Source of the DNA: Methylophaga sp. | Lineage (GTDB): Bacteria > Pseudomonadota > Gammaproteobacteria > Nitrosococcales > Methylophagaceae | Assembly: GCA_007117275.1 (NCBI GenBank) | Contig: SKGV01000049.1 | Location: 1 to 8,819, forward strand | Reading direction: 5' to 3' | Length of the DNA stretch: 8,819 nt | In this document: positions 1 to 7,450 of the stretch, piece after piece | Layout: every line of letters starts with the position of its first letter | Position numbering within the stretch: the first letter of the stretch is position 1 | Notes under the pieces: generated by a model | Told to the model about the DNA's origin: nothing | The model's input: the letters and a program-made list of their open reading frames with translations, nothing else | Databases searched by the model: none | Made by a program: the position numbers and the translations under genes

Positions 1-1437
1 ACAGCGTTGGGTCTCCGCCTACTGGTTACAGGTTTATACCCCCTCATGGATACCACTGAAGCCAGATATGGCGAAGTGGTGCGCATCATGCTTGAGTTAA
101 ATGACTGGGTTACCCCTTGGTTCGACTACGACGATCCCTTCTGGGGAAAACCCCCGCTAGCTTTTTGGGCTAGTGCAATAGGCGGCAAACTACTAGGCCT
201 TAGCGAATTTGCGCTGCGGCTTCCTCAGTGGATCTTGTCCTGCCTAGTGATGATCAATTTGTGGTACCTAGCCTCCCAGCGATCCCATCGCGAGGCTCTT
301 TGGGCTGTTGCGATTCTTGCCGGTGGCTGGATGTTCTTTGCTACATCCGCACTGATTATGACGGATATGGGCCTGACGCTCGGTATCACCATGGCTATGG
401 TAGGTTTCTGGAGATCGCTGCAATCGGAAAAATTTGCGATCACAAATTTTGACCAACTTCTGCTGTTTTCCGGCTTGGCTATTGCCATTCTTGCAAAAGG
501 ACCAGTCAGCCTAGCTTTGGCCATCACACCAATCTTTTTATGGTGTTTATGGCAAAGACGCCTCGTTGAGGTCATCAGCAAATTCCCTTGGTTCTTTGGT
601 GGTTTACTGGTCACTGCACTGACCTTACCTTGGTTTATTTGGGCCGAATTAAGAACCCCTGGCTTCCTTCATTATTTCGTATTTGAAGAACATATCAATC
701 GGTTTTTCTTTCCTGATATCCAAGATGCACGTTTCGGCTCTCCTCACCTAGAACCGAAAGGTAAGATATGGGCTTTTTATGCCGCTGCCGTCCTGCCGTG
801 GCTCATCATCTTCCCGATGCTGTGGCTTACCGATAAGATGAAACGGCAGCCTGCCAAACCCATTGAAAACGAGGGCTGGGCTAGCTATCTGCTGCTATTT
901 GCATTAACCCCGGGCCTCTTGTTTACTTTTTCGGGAAGTATTCTGCCAGCCTATGTACTGCCAGGACTTCCAGCAGCCGCCATGCTTATGGCCATTTGGT
1001 TGGGTGCGCGCCAACGCGACCAACAAAACAATTTACTGGTCTCAGCCGGCGTCCTCTCAACCGTTCTCGTGTTTGCAATCCTTTTCTATGTTAATGCATC
1101 ATCCGGCGACTTCGACCGCCGCAGCACCAAAGCTTTGCATGCAGATCATGCAGCCCTCAGCAACGGCGATCCCATTTTCTACTTCGGAAATATCCCATTT
1201 TCCGCGCGTTTTTACAGTCAAGGTCAGGCACAACGCATTGAGGACCCGGACATTTTCCCAGAGGTCGAGGATGCTAGACCCATATGGATTGCCTACCCGA
1301 AGTCACAGCCCATACCCGAGGGGTTTGAATCACATTTTCGACTAATCAGTGAATATCCTCGTTTCAACCTTTGGAAACAGATTTCAGTTACTAATGCAAC
1401 CCATCATCAAACTAATTCGACCACACCAGTACATTAA
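1..1437 (+). CDS. ArnT/PMT-type (GT39) polyprenyl-phosphate-sugar glycosyltransferase, 5'-partial
   Basis: This is an integral inner-membrane GT-C glycosyltransferase, predicted to transfer a sugar from a polyprenyl-phosphate donor to a periplasmic acceptor. The frame is open to the left edge. A TTG at 7 could be read as a start, but the sequence opens directly on the first periplasmic loop and lacks the usual N-terminal membrane helix, so the true start is probably outside the window. Numbered from that TTG, the GT39 signature DTTEARYGE (residues 15-23, with acidic D15 and E18) is followed by GDW-type and KPPLAFW segments, the MTDMGL motif near 118-123, AKGP near 163, and EEHINRFF at 227-234. 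Many hydrophobic segments follow, then a soluble C-terminal domain from about residue 365. The 3' end overlaps the next gene by 44 bp. Its place in an arabinosyl-lipid cluster suggests arabinofuranose as the sugar, but this is inference; the fold alone would also fit L-Ara4N, mannose or other sugars. Confidence 0.88.
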   Translation, partial: TALGLRLLVTGLYPLMDTTEARYGEVVRIMLELNDWVTPWFDYDDPFWGKPPLAFWASAIGGKLLGLSEFALRLPQWILSCLVMINLWYLASQRSHREALWAVAILAGGWMFFATSALIMTDMGLTLGITMAMVGFWRSLQSEKFAITNFDQLLLFSGLAIAILAKGPVSLALAITPIFLWCLWQRRLVEVISKFPWFFGGLLVTALTLPWFIWAELRTPGFLHYFVFEEHINRFFFPDIQDARFGSPHLEPKGKIWAFYAAAVLPWLIIFPMLWLTDKMKRQPAKPIENEGWASYLLLFALTPGLLFTFSGSILPAYVLPGLPAAAMLMAIWLGARQRDQQNNLLVSAGVLSTVLVFAILFYVNASSGDFDRRSTKALHADHAALSNGDPIFYFGNIPFSARFYSQGQAQRIEDPDIFPEVEDARPIWIAYPKSQPIPEGFESHFRLISEYPRFNLWKQISVTNATHHQTNSTTPVH

Positions 1438-2266
1438 GAATGGATTTGTACTGGTGGGGCCGCTGTTTGCTGAACAGTGGGACCTGTTAACGCTTGGGCA
1501 GGCTCTGCTGGCGTTTGTTGCATTCTGTTTGATGGCCAGTGCGGTTTATGTTCTTAACGACATCATGGATATTGAGGCTGATCACGCTCATCCCGTAAAA
1601 CGTTCGCGCCCTCTGCCCAGCGGGGCTATATCAATGCCCCTCGCTTACGGTCTTTTGGCTGGATTATTCATTGCCTCTGTCGCCATCTCACTAACCGTTA
1701 GTTTCTGGGTTTTGGGTTGTGTAGCTGTCTATTTTGCGATCAATATTCTTTATTCTTGGCGCTTGAAGCATGTGGTGATTCTGGATGTATTCCTCATCTC
1801 TTCAGGATTCATGCTGCGAATCTTGGCCGGCACTTTGGGATTGGGAATTGAACCGTCGGCCTGGCTGCTGCTTTGCGGTTTGATGTTGACGCTGTTTTTG
1901 GGGTTTGCCAAGCGCCGCGCCGAACTCCTCTTACTTGCGGATCAAGATGTAAGCCAACAAGGAATGACGCGTCGGGTGTTAGATGATTACAGCCCGCGCG
2001 TATTGGAGCAGTTTATTGCGGTAACGGCGGCCTGCACCATCTTGGCCTATGGCTTATATACCGTCTCGCCACAAACCATCGCGCTGCATGGCAGTGAGCA
2101 TCTGATTTATACGCTTCCCTTTGTGATCTATGGGATTTTTCGCTATCTCTACCTGCTGCATGGTCAAGGCCGAGGAAATGACACGGCGCGTGATCTCATG
2201 CAAGACCGGCATCTGCTGATTACGGTTGTTCTCTGGCTGGGTGTCACTCTCTGGGTGCTTTTATGA
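1394..2266 (+). CDS. UbiA-family decaprenyl-phosphate phosphoribosyltransferase (DPPR synthase-like)
   Basis: Predicted to condense PRPP with a polyprenyl phosphate, giving polyprenylphosphoryl-5-phosphoribose, the first committed step to arabinofuranose donors (Rv3806c-type). The protein is 290 residues and almost wholly hydrophobic, with about eight to nine membrane segments. The first UbiA motif NDIMDIEAD lies at 55-63 and continues into HPVKRSRPLPSG. The second conserved loop, YSWRLK then ILDV, lies at about 120-132, and a FAKRRAEL segment near 171 is typical of the phosphoribosyl subgroup rather than the quinone-prenylating UbiA or MenA enzymes. I chose ATG 1394 because it begins MQPIIKLIRPHQYIKN, the usual N-terminus of this subgroup; the alternative ATG at 1349 would add 15 atypical residues and enlarge the overlap with the preceding gene. 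No clear Shine-Dalgarno sequence is visible, so translation is probably coupled. The stop overlaps the next start as ATGA. Confidence 0.88.
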   Translation: MQPIIKLIRPHQYIKNGFVLVGPLFAEQWDLLTLGQALLAFVAFCLMASAVYVLNDIMDIEADHAHPVKRSRPLPSGAISMPLAYGLLAGLFIASVAISLTVSFWVLGCVAVYFAINILYSWRLKHVVILDVFLISSGFMLRILAGTLGLGIEPSAWLLLCGLMLTLFLGFAKRRAELLLLADQDVSQQGMTRRVLDDYSPRVLEQFIAVTAACTILAYGLYTVSPQTIALHGSEHLIYTLPFVIYGIFRYLYLLHGQGRGNDTARDLMQDRHLLITVVLWLGVTLWVLL

Positions 2267-3246
2267 GTGGCCAAGGCCAAGTAGCGCCTCTTAATGGTTG
2301 GTCATTTCGTGCATTAATCATCTCTATTGTTCTTGCAACCGCCGGGTATCTGGGTTTTTCCCTTTGGGGCGGGTGGCAGGACGTAGTGATTGCCTTTGCG
2401 CAAATCGGCATTTTGGGGACTCTTCTGGCATTGAGTATGTCTCTGGTGAACTACGGGCTGCGCTTTTACCGCTGGCAGCGCTATCTCATTCAACTGGGCC
2501 ATAGGGTCAGTCTACTGCCCAGTCTGCGCATTTATCTCAGTGGTTTTGCTCTGACCACAACGCCCGGAAAAGCCGGCGAGATGTTTCGAGGCGTGCTACT
2601 CAAGCAACGAGGCGTGCCATTTCCCGCTAGCTTTGCAGCGTTTGTTAGCGAGCGCCTTTCCGATTTGATCGCCATAGTACTACTCACTTTGGTCGGGCTG
2701 TCTCAATATCCACAAGCGCAAGGCGTGGTATTGATCGGAATTCTGGGGATTGTTGTTTTGTTACTCATCTTGTCGAGTAAGGTGATTTTAATGCGCCTCC
2801 ACACTCGGAGTCAGCGCTACGGCGGGCGCCTCATGGGATTGGTGAGCCACAGCTTTGATATGTTACTGCAGGCGCGTCGCTGTCACACGCCGGGTCTCTT
2901 GGCCTTAGCAACAGTGCTCAGCGTTATCGCTTGGGGTGCTGAGGCTTTGGCTTTTTATTGGGTGCTGGGCTGGCTTGGCGCCGATATCAGCTTGAGTTTT
3001 GCGGTTTTTATCTATGCCTTGTCAATGCTGGCGGGGGCTATAAGCTTTCTGCCCGGAGGCTTGGGTAGCGCTGAAGCCGTGATGATTTCCTTGCTGGTCT
3101 TATCGGGCATGAGCCTGCCTGTGGCGATTGCGGCCACCGTGTTCATTCGGTTGGCAACGCTATGGTTTGCGGTCGCTATCGGCTTGGTGGCGCTACTCAA
3201 AAGTCGGCGCGGTGAGATGCCAATCAAGGCTGAGGAATCTGCATGA
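2263..3246 (+). CDS. Flippase-like membrane protein (LPG_synthase_TM / UPF0104 family)
   Basis: A 327-residue polytopic membrane protein with about eight hydrophobic segments. It matches the membrane domain shared by MprF, YbhN and AglD-type proteins, families linked to lipid flipping or to export of lipid-linked sugars. Visible family features are TTPGKAGEMFRG at about 99-110 followed by ERLSDL at 130-135, and the PGGLGSAEA loop at 264-272. There is no soluble lysyl-transferase domain like that of MprF, so amino-acylation of phosphatidylglycerol is unlikely. It begins in an ATGA overlap with the phosphoribosyltransferase gene and ends in another with the oxidase gene, so it is embedded among the arabinosyl-lipid enzymes. 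From this position I infer a role in moving polyprenylphosphoryl-arabinose or its precursor across the inner membrane. The family is certain; the substrate is not. Confidence 0.85.
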   Translation: MSGQGQVAPLNGWSFRALIISIVLATAGYLGFSLWGGWQDVVIAFAQIGILGTLLALSMSLVNYGLRFYRWQRYLIQLGHRVSLLPSLRIYLSGFALTTTPGKAGEMFRGVLLKQRGVPFPASFAAFVSERLSDLIAIVLLTLVGLSQYPQAQGVVLIGILGIVVLLLILSSKVILMRLHTRSQRYGGRLMGLVSHSFDMLLQARRCHTPGLLALATVLSVIAWGAEALAFYWVLGWLGADISLSFAVFIYALSMLAGAISFLPGGLGSAEAVMISLLVLSGMSLPVAIAATVFIRLATLWFAVAIGLVALLKSRRGEMPIKAEESA

Positions 3247-4544
3247 GTAAGCCCTGCTCATGGAATCGAATTCCGGATGTAACGCCCAAAGCGGCATACC
3301 ATCTGATGCATCGCCTAGACCCTATACCCGAGGAACTCCCCAGACCCCTGACGGTATATGGCAATGGCCGCAGTTATAGTGATGTGGGTTTAACAAAAGA
3401 GGGCAGCCTGCTTTTGACCCGCGATATGAATCGCCTGATTGAGTTTGATGGTTATCAAGGGATTATTCGCTGTGATGCCGGTATTACCTTGGCGCAGCTG
3501 TTGGAGTTTATCGTTCCTAAGGGGTGGTTTTTACCGGTGACCCCAGGCACCCGCTTTGCGACGGTGGGAGGTTGCTTGGCTAATGATGTGCACGGCAAAA
3601 ACCACCACGCTCTAGGTAGCTTTGGTCACCACGTTCGGGCATTCGAACTTTGCCGAAGTGATGGCTCACATAGGGTATGCCGCCCGGATGATCAAGAGCC
3701 TTGGTTTGCTGCCACAATCGGCGGGCTGGGTTTAACAGGCCTGATTCGCTGGGTCGAATTGCAGCTCATTTCTATTGAGAATCCTTGGATGTGGGTCGCC
3801 TCGCATCGCTTTGATGATTTAGAGGCATTCTGGGCGATGAACGCTTCTTTGGAGTCAGACTGGCCCTACACCGTTGCTTGGATTGATTGCCTGGCTAAAG
3901 GCCAAGCACAAGGGCGCGGCATTTATCTGGCTGGGCGTCATGCAGGGCCCCAGTCCGATCTGCCCCGCTACCGCTCCAGAAATTGGGAGATGCCCTTTGA
4001 TCCTCCGTTATCTTTGGTCAACTCCCTCAGCCTTAAAGCATTTAACCAACTCTATTACAAACAAAAAGTATGCCCGAGCGGCAAGCTTGTGCACCACGCA
4101 CCTTATTTTTATCCGTTGGATGCGATTGGTCAGTGGAACCGTATCTACGGGAAGAAGGGTTTTTATCAGTATCAATGCGTGATCCCACCACATAATGCTC
4201 AGGCGGCCACCAGTGAGCTTCTTTCCACCATTGCTAAGCGCAAACAAGGCTCGTTTCTGGCAGTACTAAAGACCTTTGGTGAGAAGCCCTCGCTGGGCCT
4301 GCTTTCATTTCCCCGCCCTGGCACTACGCTGGCACTGGATTTTCCCAATAAAGGGCAAGCGACTCTGGACTTGCTGGCCGATCTGGATGCCATTGTCTTA
4401 GATGCGGGCGGGGCTTTGTATCCGGCTAAGGATGCGCGAATGCCCGCAGCGATGTTTCGAGCCAGTTTCTCGGATTGGGAAGCTTTTACCCCCTTTATTG
4501 ACCCCGCCTTCTCCTCACATTTTTGGCAAAGAGTTTCTTTATGA
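3243..4544 (+). CDS. dprE1: DprE1-like decaprenylphosphoryl-beta-D-ribose 2-oxidase (FAD)
   Basis: An FAD-dependent oxidase of the VAO/PCMH fold, predicted to oxidise the C2 hydroxyl of polyprenylphosphoryl-ribose to the 2-keto intermediate. The 433 residues align along the mycobacterial enzyme. The FAD-binding segment GNGRSYSD is at 40-47, and PGTRFATVGG then DVHGKNHHALGSFGHH span 101-130, with H117 and K119 matching M. tuberculosis H132 and K134. WNRIYG follows at 298-303, QYQ at 309-311 (Q334/Q336 equivalents), VLKTF at 341-345 (V365, K367, F369) and AKDAR at 395-399, with K396 matching K418. The position of the benzothiazinone-reactive cysteine 387 is alanine 364 here. A GAGGA Shine-Dalgarno sequence at 3232-3236 sits six bases before the ATG. 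The gene overlaps both neighbours by four bases and is followed by its usual reductase partner. The residue numbering comparison is from memory of the M. tuberculosis protein. Confidence 0.92.
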   Translation: MSKPCSWNRIPDVTPKAAYHLMHRLDPIPEELPRPLTVYGNGRSYSDVGLTKEGSLLLTRDMNRLIEFDGYQGIIRCDAGITLAQLLEFIVPKGWFLPVTPGTRFATVGGCLANDVHGKNHHALGSFGHHVRAFELCRSDGSHRVCRPDDQEPWFAATIGGLGLTGLIRWVELQLISIENPWMWVASHRFDDLEAFWAMNASLESDWPYTVAWIDCLAKGQAQGRGIYLAGRHAGPQSDLPRYRSRNWEMPFDPPLSLVNSLSLKAFNQLYYKQKVCPSGKLVHHAPYFYPLDAIGQWNRIYGKKGFYQYQCVIPPHNAQAATSELLSTIAKRKQGSFLAVLKTFGEKPSLGLLSFPRPGTTLALDFPNKGQATLDLLADLDAIVLDAGGALYPAKDARMPAAMFRASFSDWEAFTPFIDPAFSSHFWQRVSL

Positions 4545-5299
4545 ATACACTGAACCGAGTTTTGATTTTGGGGGCTACTTCAGCAATCGCCGAGCAAACT
4601 GCGCGGCTTCTGGTTGCTCAGGGCGCGCATGTTTATTGCGTTGGTCGAAACCCAGAGAAGCTGCAGCTGATGATGGATGACCTCAAAGTGCGTGCTGGTT
4701 CTGGGCAAAGCATTGATGGGCAAGCAGCCGACCTTAATGAGATGGATCGCCATGAATCGCTGATTGAGGCGGCGCAAACAGCATTGGGCAATCTGGACGC
4801 AGTATTGATTGCACACGGCACCCTGCCTGATCAGAAAGCCTGTGAGAAAGAGGCAGAGCAAGCTCTGAAAGAGATCCAAATCAATGCGCTGAGCGTGATC
4901 AGCCTGCTTACTTTGTTGGCGAATCAGTTTGAAGCTCGGCAACAAGGCGGCGTTCTGGCGGTGATCAGCTCGGTGGCGGGTGATCGTGGTCGACAAAGCA
5001 ATTATGTTTACGGAGCTGCCAAGGGCATGGTCAGCCTATTTATGCAGGGGCTTCGTAATCGACTCAGCCGCTCGAAAATATCCGTGGTAACCATCAAGCC
5101 AGGATTTGTGGATACCCCCATGACCGATGGTTTCGAAAAGTCGGGGCCTTTATGGGCCAAGCCTGAGGTCATTGCTAAAGGTATCGTACTAGCCATGCAA
5201 AAGGGCAAGGATGAGGTTTATTTGCCGGGCTTTTGGTGGGGCATTATGCTCATCATTCGACATATCCCCGAACGGCTTTTTAAACGCTTATCCTTGTAA
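4541..5299 (+). CDS. dprE2: DprE2-like SDR reductase (decaprenylphosphoryl-2-keto-erythro-pentose reductase)
   Basis: A short-chain dehydrogenase/reductase predicted to reduce the 2-keto intermediate made by the upstream oxidase to polyprenylphosphoryl-D-arabinose, completing the C2 epimerisation. From ATG 4541 it has 252 residues. The N-terminal nucleotide-binding turn is LGATSAIAE at 10-18, a variant of the classical TGxxxGIG that is typical of this subgroup. N115 lies in QINALS. The catalytic serine is S144 in ISSVAG, and Y157-K161 form the YxxxK pair in YGAAK. PGFVDTPM at 187-194 follows the active site, and the hydrophobic C-terminus may help membrane association. I prefer 4541 to the in-frame ATG at 4523, because 4541 gives an ATGA overlap with the oxidase stop and a typical short N-terminus. 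Adjacency to a DprE1 homologue makes the specific role strong; sequence alone would support only a generic SDR. Confidence 0.88.
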   Translation: MNTLNRVLILGATSAIAEQTARLLVAQGAHVYCVGRNPEKLQLMMDDLKVRAGSGQSIDGQAADLNEMDRHESLIEAAQTALGNLDAVLIAHGTLPDQKACEKEAEQALKEIQINALSVISLLTLLANQFEARQQGGVLAVISSVAGDRGRQSNYVYGAAKGMVSLFMQGLRNRLSRSKISVVTIKPGFVDTPMTDGFEKSGPLWAKPEVIAKGIVLAMQKGKDEVYLPGFWWGIMLIIRHIPERLFKRLSL

Positions 5300-5938
5300 A
5301 TGATGCATCCCTCAAATTCTGACCCGGTGGCATATTTTGATTTTGATGGCACCCTCACCATCGGCGATACGCTCATGCCCTTTCTGCGGTTTGTGGCAGG
5401 AACGGGCCGCTATTACGCCAAGCTAACCCGCGTTAGTCCCAGTCTTTTGGGATACTTCATGCGCATGGTTCGTAACGACGTGGTCAAAGAAGCCGTGATT
5501 AATGAGTTCCTCGCCGGGCTGGAAGAAAAAAGCCTGCGGGAACTGGGGGAAGGATTTGCGCGCGAGATTCTCCCGAGTTTACTCAGACCCCAAGGCATGG
5601 AACGGCTCAAATGGCATCAGCAACAAGGGCATGTGTGCGTATTAATTAGCGCATCAGTGGACCTTTACCTCGAGCCTTGGTCGCAAGCGCAAGGCTTTGA
5701 TCAACTGATCTGCTCGAAATTGGAGACGGACGAGGCAGGTGCTTTAACCGGTAAACTCAGCGGTGCCAATTGTTATGGACAGGAAAAGCTGCGCCGCGCA
5801 CAAGCTTGGCAGCAGGGTCGTACCCCCACAAAAACCTATGCCTATGGTGATACTCAGGGTGATATACCACTGATTCGATTCGTTGAGACAGGGTACCTGT
5901 GGGATCCACGGCTCAACCAGTTTAAGGTAGATTCGTGA
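5300..5938 (+). CDS. HAD-IB family phosphatase, candidate phosphoribosyl-lipid 5-phosphatase
   Basis: A 212-residue haloacid dehalogenase-superfamily hydrolase of the SerB-like IB subfamily. Motif I is DFDGT at 14-18, with nucleophile D14 and acid D16. Motif II is LISAS at 115-119, motif III includes K163 in GQEK, and motif IV is GDTQGD at 183-188. The helical cap lies between motifs I and II. All catalytic residues are present. The ATG directly follows the SDR stop (TAAATG), and a second ATG at 5303 is equally possible as start. No good Shine-Dalgarno sequence is visible, so coupling is likely. In this operon the missing step is removal of the 5-phosphate from polyprenylphosphoryl-5-phosphoribose, and this is the only phosphatase present, so I infer that role. 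The mycobacterial counterpart proposed for this step belongs to an unrelated PAP2-type family. General phosphoserine phosphatase activity cannot be excluded. Confidence 0.87.
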   Translation: MMHPSNSDPVAYFDFDGTLTIGDTLMPFLRFVAGTGRYYAKLTRVSPSLLGYFMRMVRNDVVKEAVINEFLAGLEEKSLRELGEGFAREILPSLLRPQGMERLKWHQQQGHVCVLISASVDLYLEPWSQAQGFDQLICSKLETDEAGALTGKLSGANCYGQEKLRRAQAWQQGRTPTKTYAYGDTQGDIPLIRFVETGYLWDPRLNQFKVDS

Positions 5939-7440
5939 TACCTTCAGCCAGCCCCAACTCGCCCCTTCTGGCTCGACATTTTTTCGTCGCCACGGCTGTT
6001 ATCCTGGCATCAAAGTTGATTCTCTCTTGGTGGCTTCCTCTCACGGGTGATGAAGCTTATTTCGTCGTTTGGGGAATGTTCCCGGACTATGGCTATTATG
6101 ACCATCCACCCTTGGTGGGCTGGTGGCTTGCGCTGGCCCAGCTGCTCAGCGCTCACCCCACCGTGCTTCGTTTATTGGGTATTGTCGCCTCAAGCACTCC
6201 AGCGCTGTTGGTGTATCTAATATACCGTCGCATGGATGAGACAAAAGCTCGGCTTCTGAGTCTGATGTTGCTGAGCTTTCCGCTTTATTTCATCGGCATA
6301 CTCGTGACCACCGATTCAGGGCTGATACTTTTCGGATTATTATCCATTACTGCCTGTTGGCGAGGACTGCAAACGCAACGTGCCGGCTGGTTTTTGCTGT
6401 CGGGTGTTCTTCTTGGGCTGGCTTTTTTATCCAAGTATTTCGCTGTCCTAATCGGTATTGGATTAGCGGCTCATTTGTTGTTATTCGAACGACGTAATCG
6501 GTGGGCATTGCCTGTAATCATCCTCGGCACATTGCCATTTATAGCGCTTAATATTTACTGGAACTCCCAGAACTGCTGGTATAACGTCATGTTTAATGTC
6601 GTCAATCGGCACAGCGGAGATCGAGGCGACTATTTCAACATCCCCGTCTATTTAATAACTCTAATATACTTGTTTACACCGTGGTTGATGTGGTCAATGT
6701 GGCGACAAAGAAAAAACATCATAGATGGCGTCCGTAAGCATCGGTTAGGGTTGTTTATTTCTACCTCTATTATCCCATTGGCATTATTTTTTGTGGTATC
6801 CCCAAGTGCTCGCATCGGCCTGCATTGGTTAGCTGTATTTATACCTGGCTTAGTGCTTGTGAGTTTTTTTCTATCCACGCAACGCTTGCATCGTTGCACT
6901 CTCTACATGGTTTGCTTTGGCGCTGCGCACGTATTGCTGCTTTTTACGCTGTTGGCCACGCCCATAGACTTGTTTAAAGATCAACGTCGATATGCGGATG
7001 TGGTTTTCCATCTCAAGCCCCATGCACTTTCCGCGCTGACCGCAACCTACGATGAGAGCTGGTGGTTTTTCACATCAAGCTATTCGCGTTCGGCCATAAT
7101 GACTTACTACAGTGATCGGTATTTCGGTGTTTTTGGCGCTGGATCTCATTATGGTCGGCAGGATGACCTGCTCACTGACTTCCGAGACATGCATGGAGAA
7201 AATATGATTTTTCTGCCGCGCAGAGGAACAGCCGAATTGGATCCTTTGCTTCCTTTTTTCGCCTCATTGACTGTCAGGCCAGTGGAAATCCATGGGGCTG
7301 TCTTTGAAGTGATCGAAGCAAAGGGCTTTGACTACCCAGCTTACCGCGAAACTATCTTGGAGCGGGTGCGAGATCGCTACTATCAGTTCCCCAACTGGCT
7401 TCCGATGGGCCAATGTAGATTCACTGAACGCTACTTCTAA
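5935..7440 (+). CDS. PMT_2/GT39 family membrane glycosyltransferase
   Basis: A second GT-C glycosyltransferase of 501 residues, distinct in sequence from the one at the left edge. The N-terminal helix (about 15-35) leads into LTGDEAYF, with the acidic pair D39-E40, and then a GYYDHPPLVGWW segment, the signature first loop of this family. The motif TTDSG near 123-127 corresponds to the second conserved acidic loop, and LSKYF near 163 to the conserved lysine region. Roughly ten or more hydrophobic segments follow, and the last 130 or so residues form a mostly soluble domain. It starts at GTG 5935 in a GTGA overlap with the HAD gene stop. It probably transfers a lipid-linked sugar, by context arabinofuranose, in the periplasm. 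The stretch about 6660-6780 is AT-rich (about 38-42% GC by hand count), unlike the ilvD flank. The acceptor is unknown. Confidence 0.87.
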   Translation: MIPSASPNSPLLARHFFVATAVILASKLILSWWLPLTGDEAYFVVWGMFPDYGYYDHPPLVGWWLALAQLLSAHPTVLRLLGIVASSTPALLVYLIYRRMDETKARLLSLMLLSFPLYFIGILVTTDSGLILFGLLSITACWRGLQTQRAGWFLLSGVLLGLAFLSKYFAVLIGIGLAAHLLLFERRNRWALPVIILGTLPFIALNIYWNSQNCWYNVMFNVVNRHSGDRGDYFNIPVYLITLIYLFTPWLMWSMWRQRKNIIDGVRKHRLGLFISTSIIPLALFFVVSPSARIGLHWLAVFIPGLVLVSFFLSTQRLHRCTLYMVCFGAAHVLLLFTLLATPIDLFKDQRRYADVVFHLKPHALSALTATYDESWWFFTSSYSRSAIMTYYSDRYFGVFGAGSHYGRQDDLLTDFRDMHGENMIFLPRRGTAELDPLLPFFASLTVRPVEIHGAVFEVIEAKGFDYPAYRETILERVRDRYYQFPNWLPMGQCRFTERYF

Positions 7441-7444
7441 GGGG
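7439..7444 (+). promoter_or_regulatory. Shine-Dalgarno sequence deciding the TTG start of the GNAT gene
   Basis: AAGGGG lies six bases upstream of TTG 7451. It overlaps the stop codon of the preceding glycosyltransferase gene. It supports TTG as the original start of the acetyltransferase and suggests the gene was once translated from the same or a read-through transcript. Confidence 0.6.
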
Positions 7445-7450
7445 CAACTA

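Noticed and set aside
7..9. TTG as true start of the first glycosyltransferase
   Set aside because: The frame is open upstream to the edge, no Shine-Dalgarno sequence can be seen, and the first membrane helix of the family would be missing.
225..614. Minus-strand open frames within the plus-strand genes (for example 225-614, 4580-4996, 7512-7949)
   Set aside because: They lie opposite well-supported genes, show no recognisable domains, and have shadow-like composition.
1349..1393. Longer N-terminus for the phosphoribosyltransferase from ATG 1349
   Set aside because: The extra 15 residues do not resemble the family and would deepen the overlap to 89 bp; MQPIIKLIRP from 1394 is the typical start.
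4523..4540. Longer N-terminus for the SDR from ATG 4523
   Set aside because: ATG 4541 gives the ATGA overlap seen at the other junctions and places the nucleotide-binding turn at the usual distance from the N-terminus.
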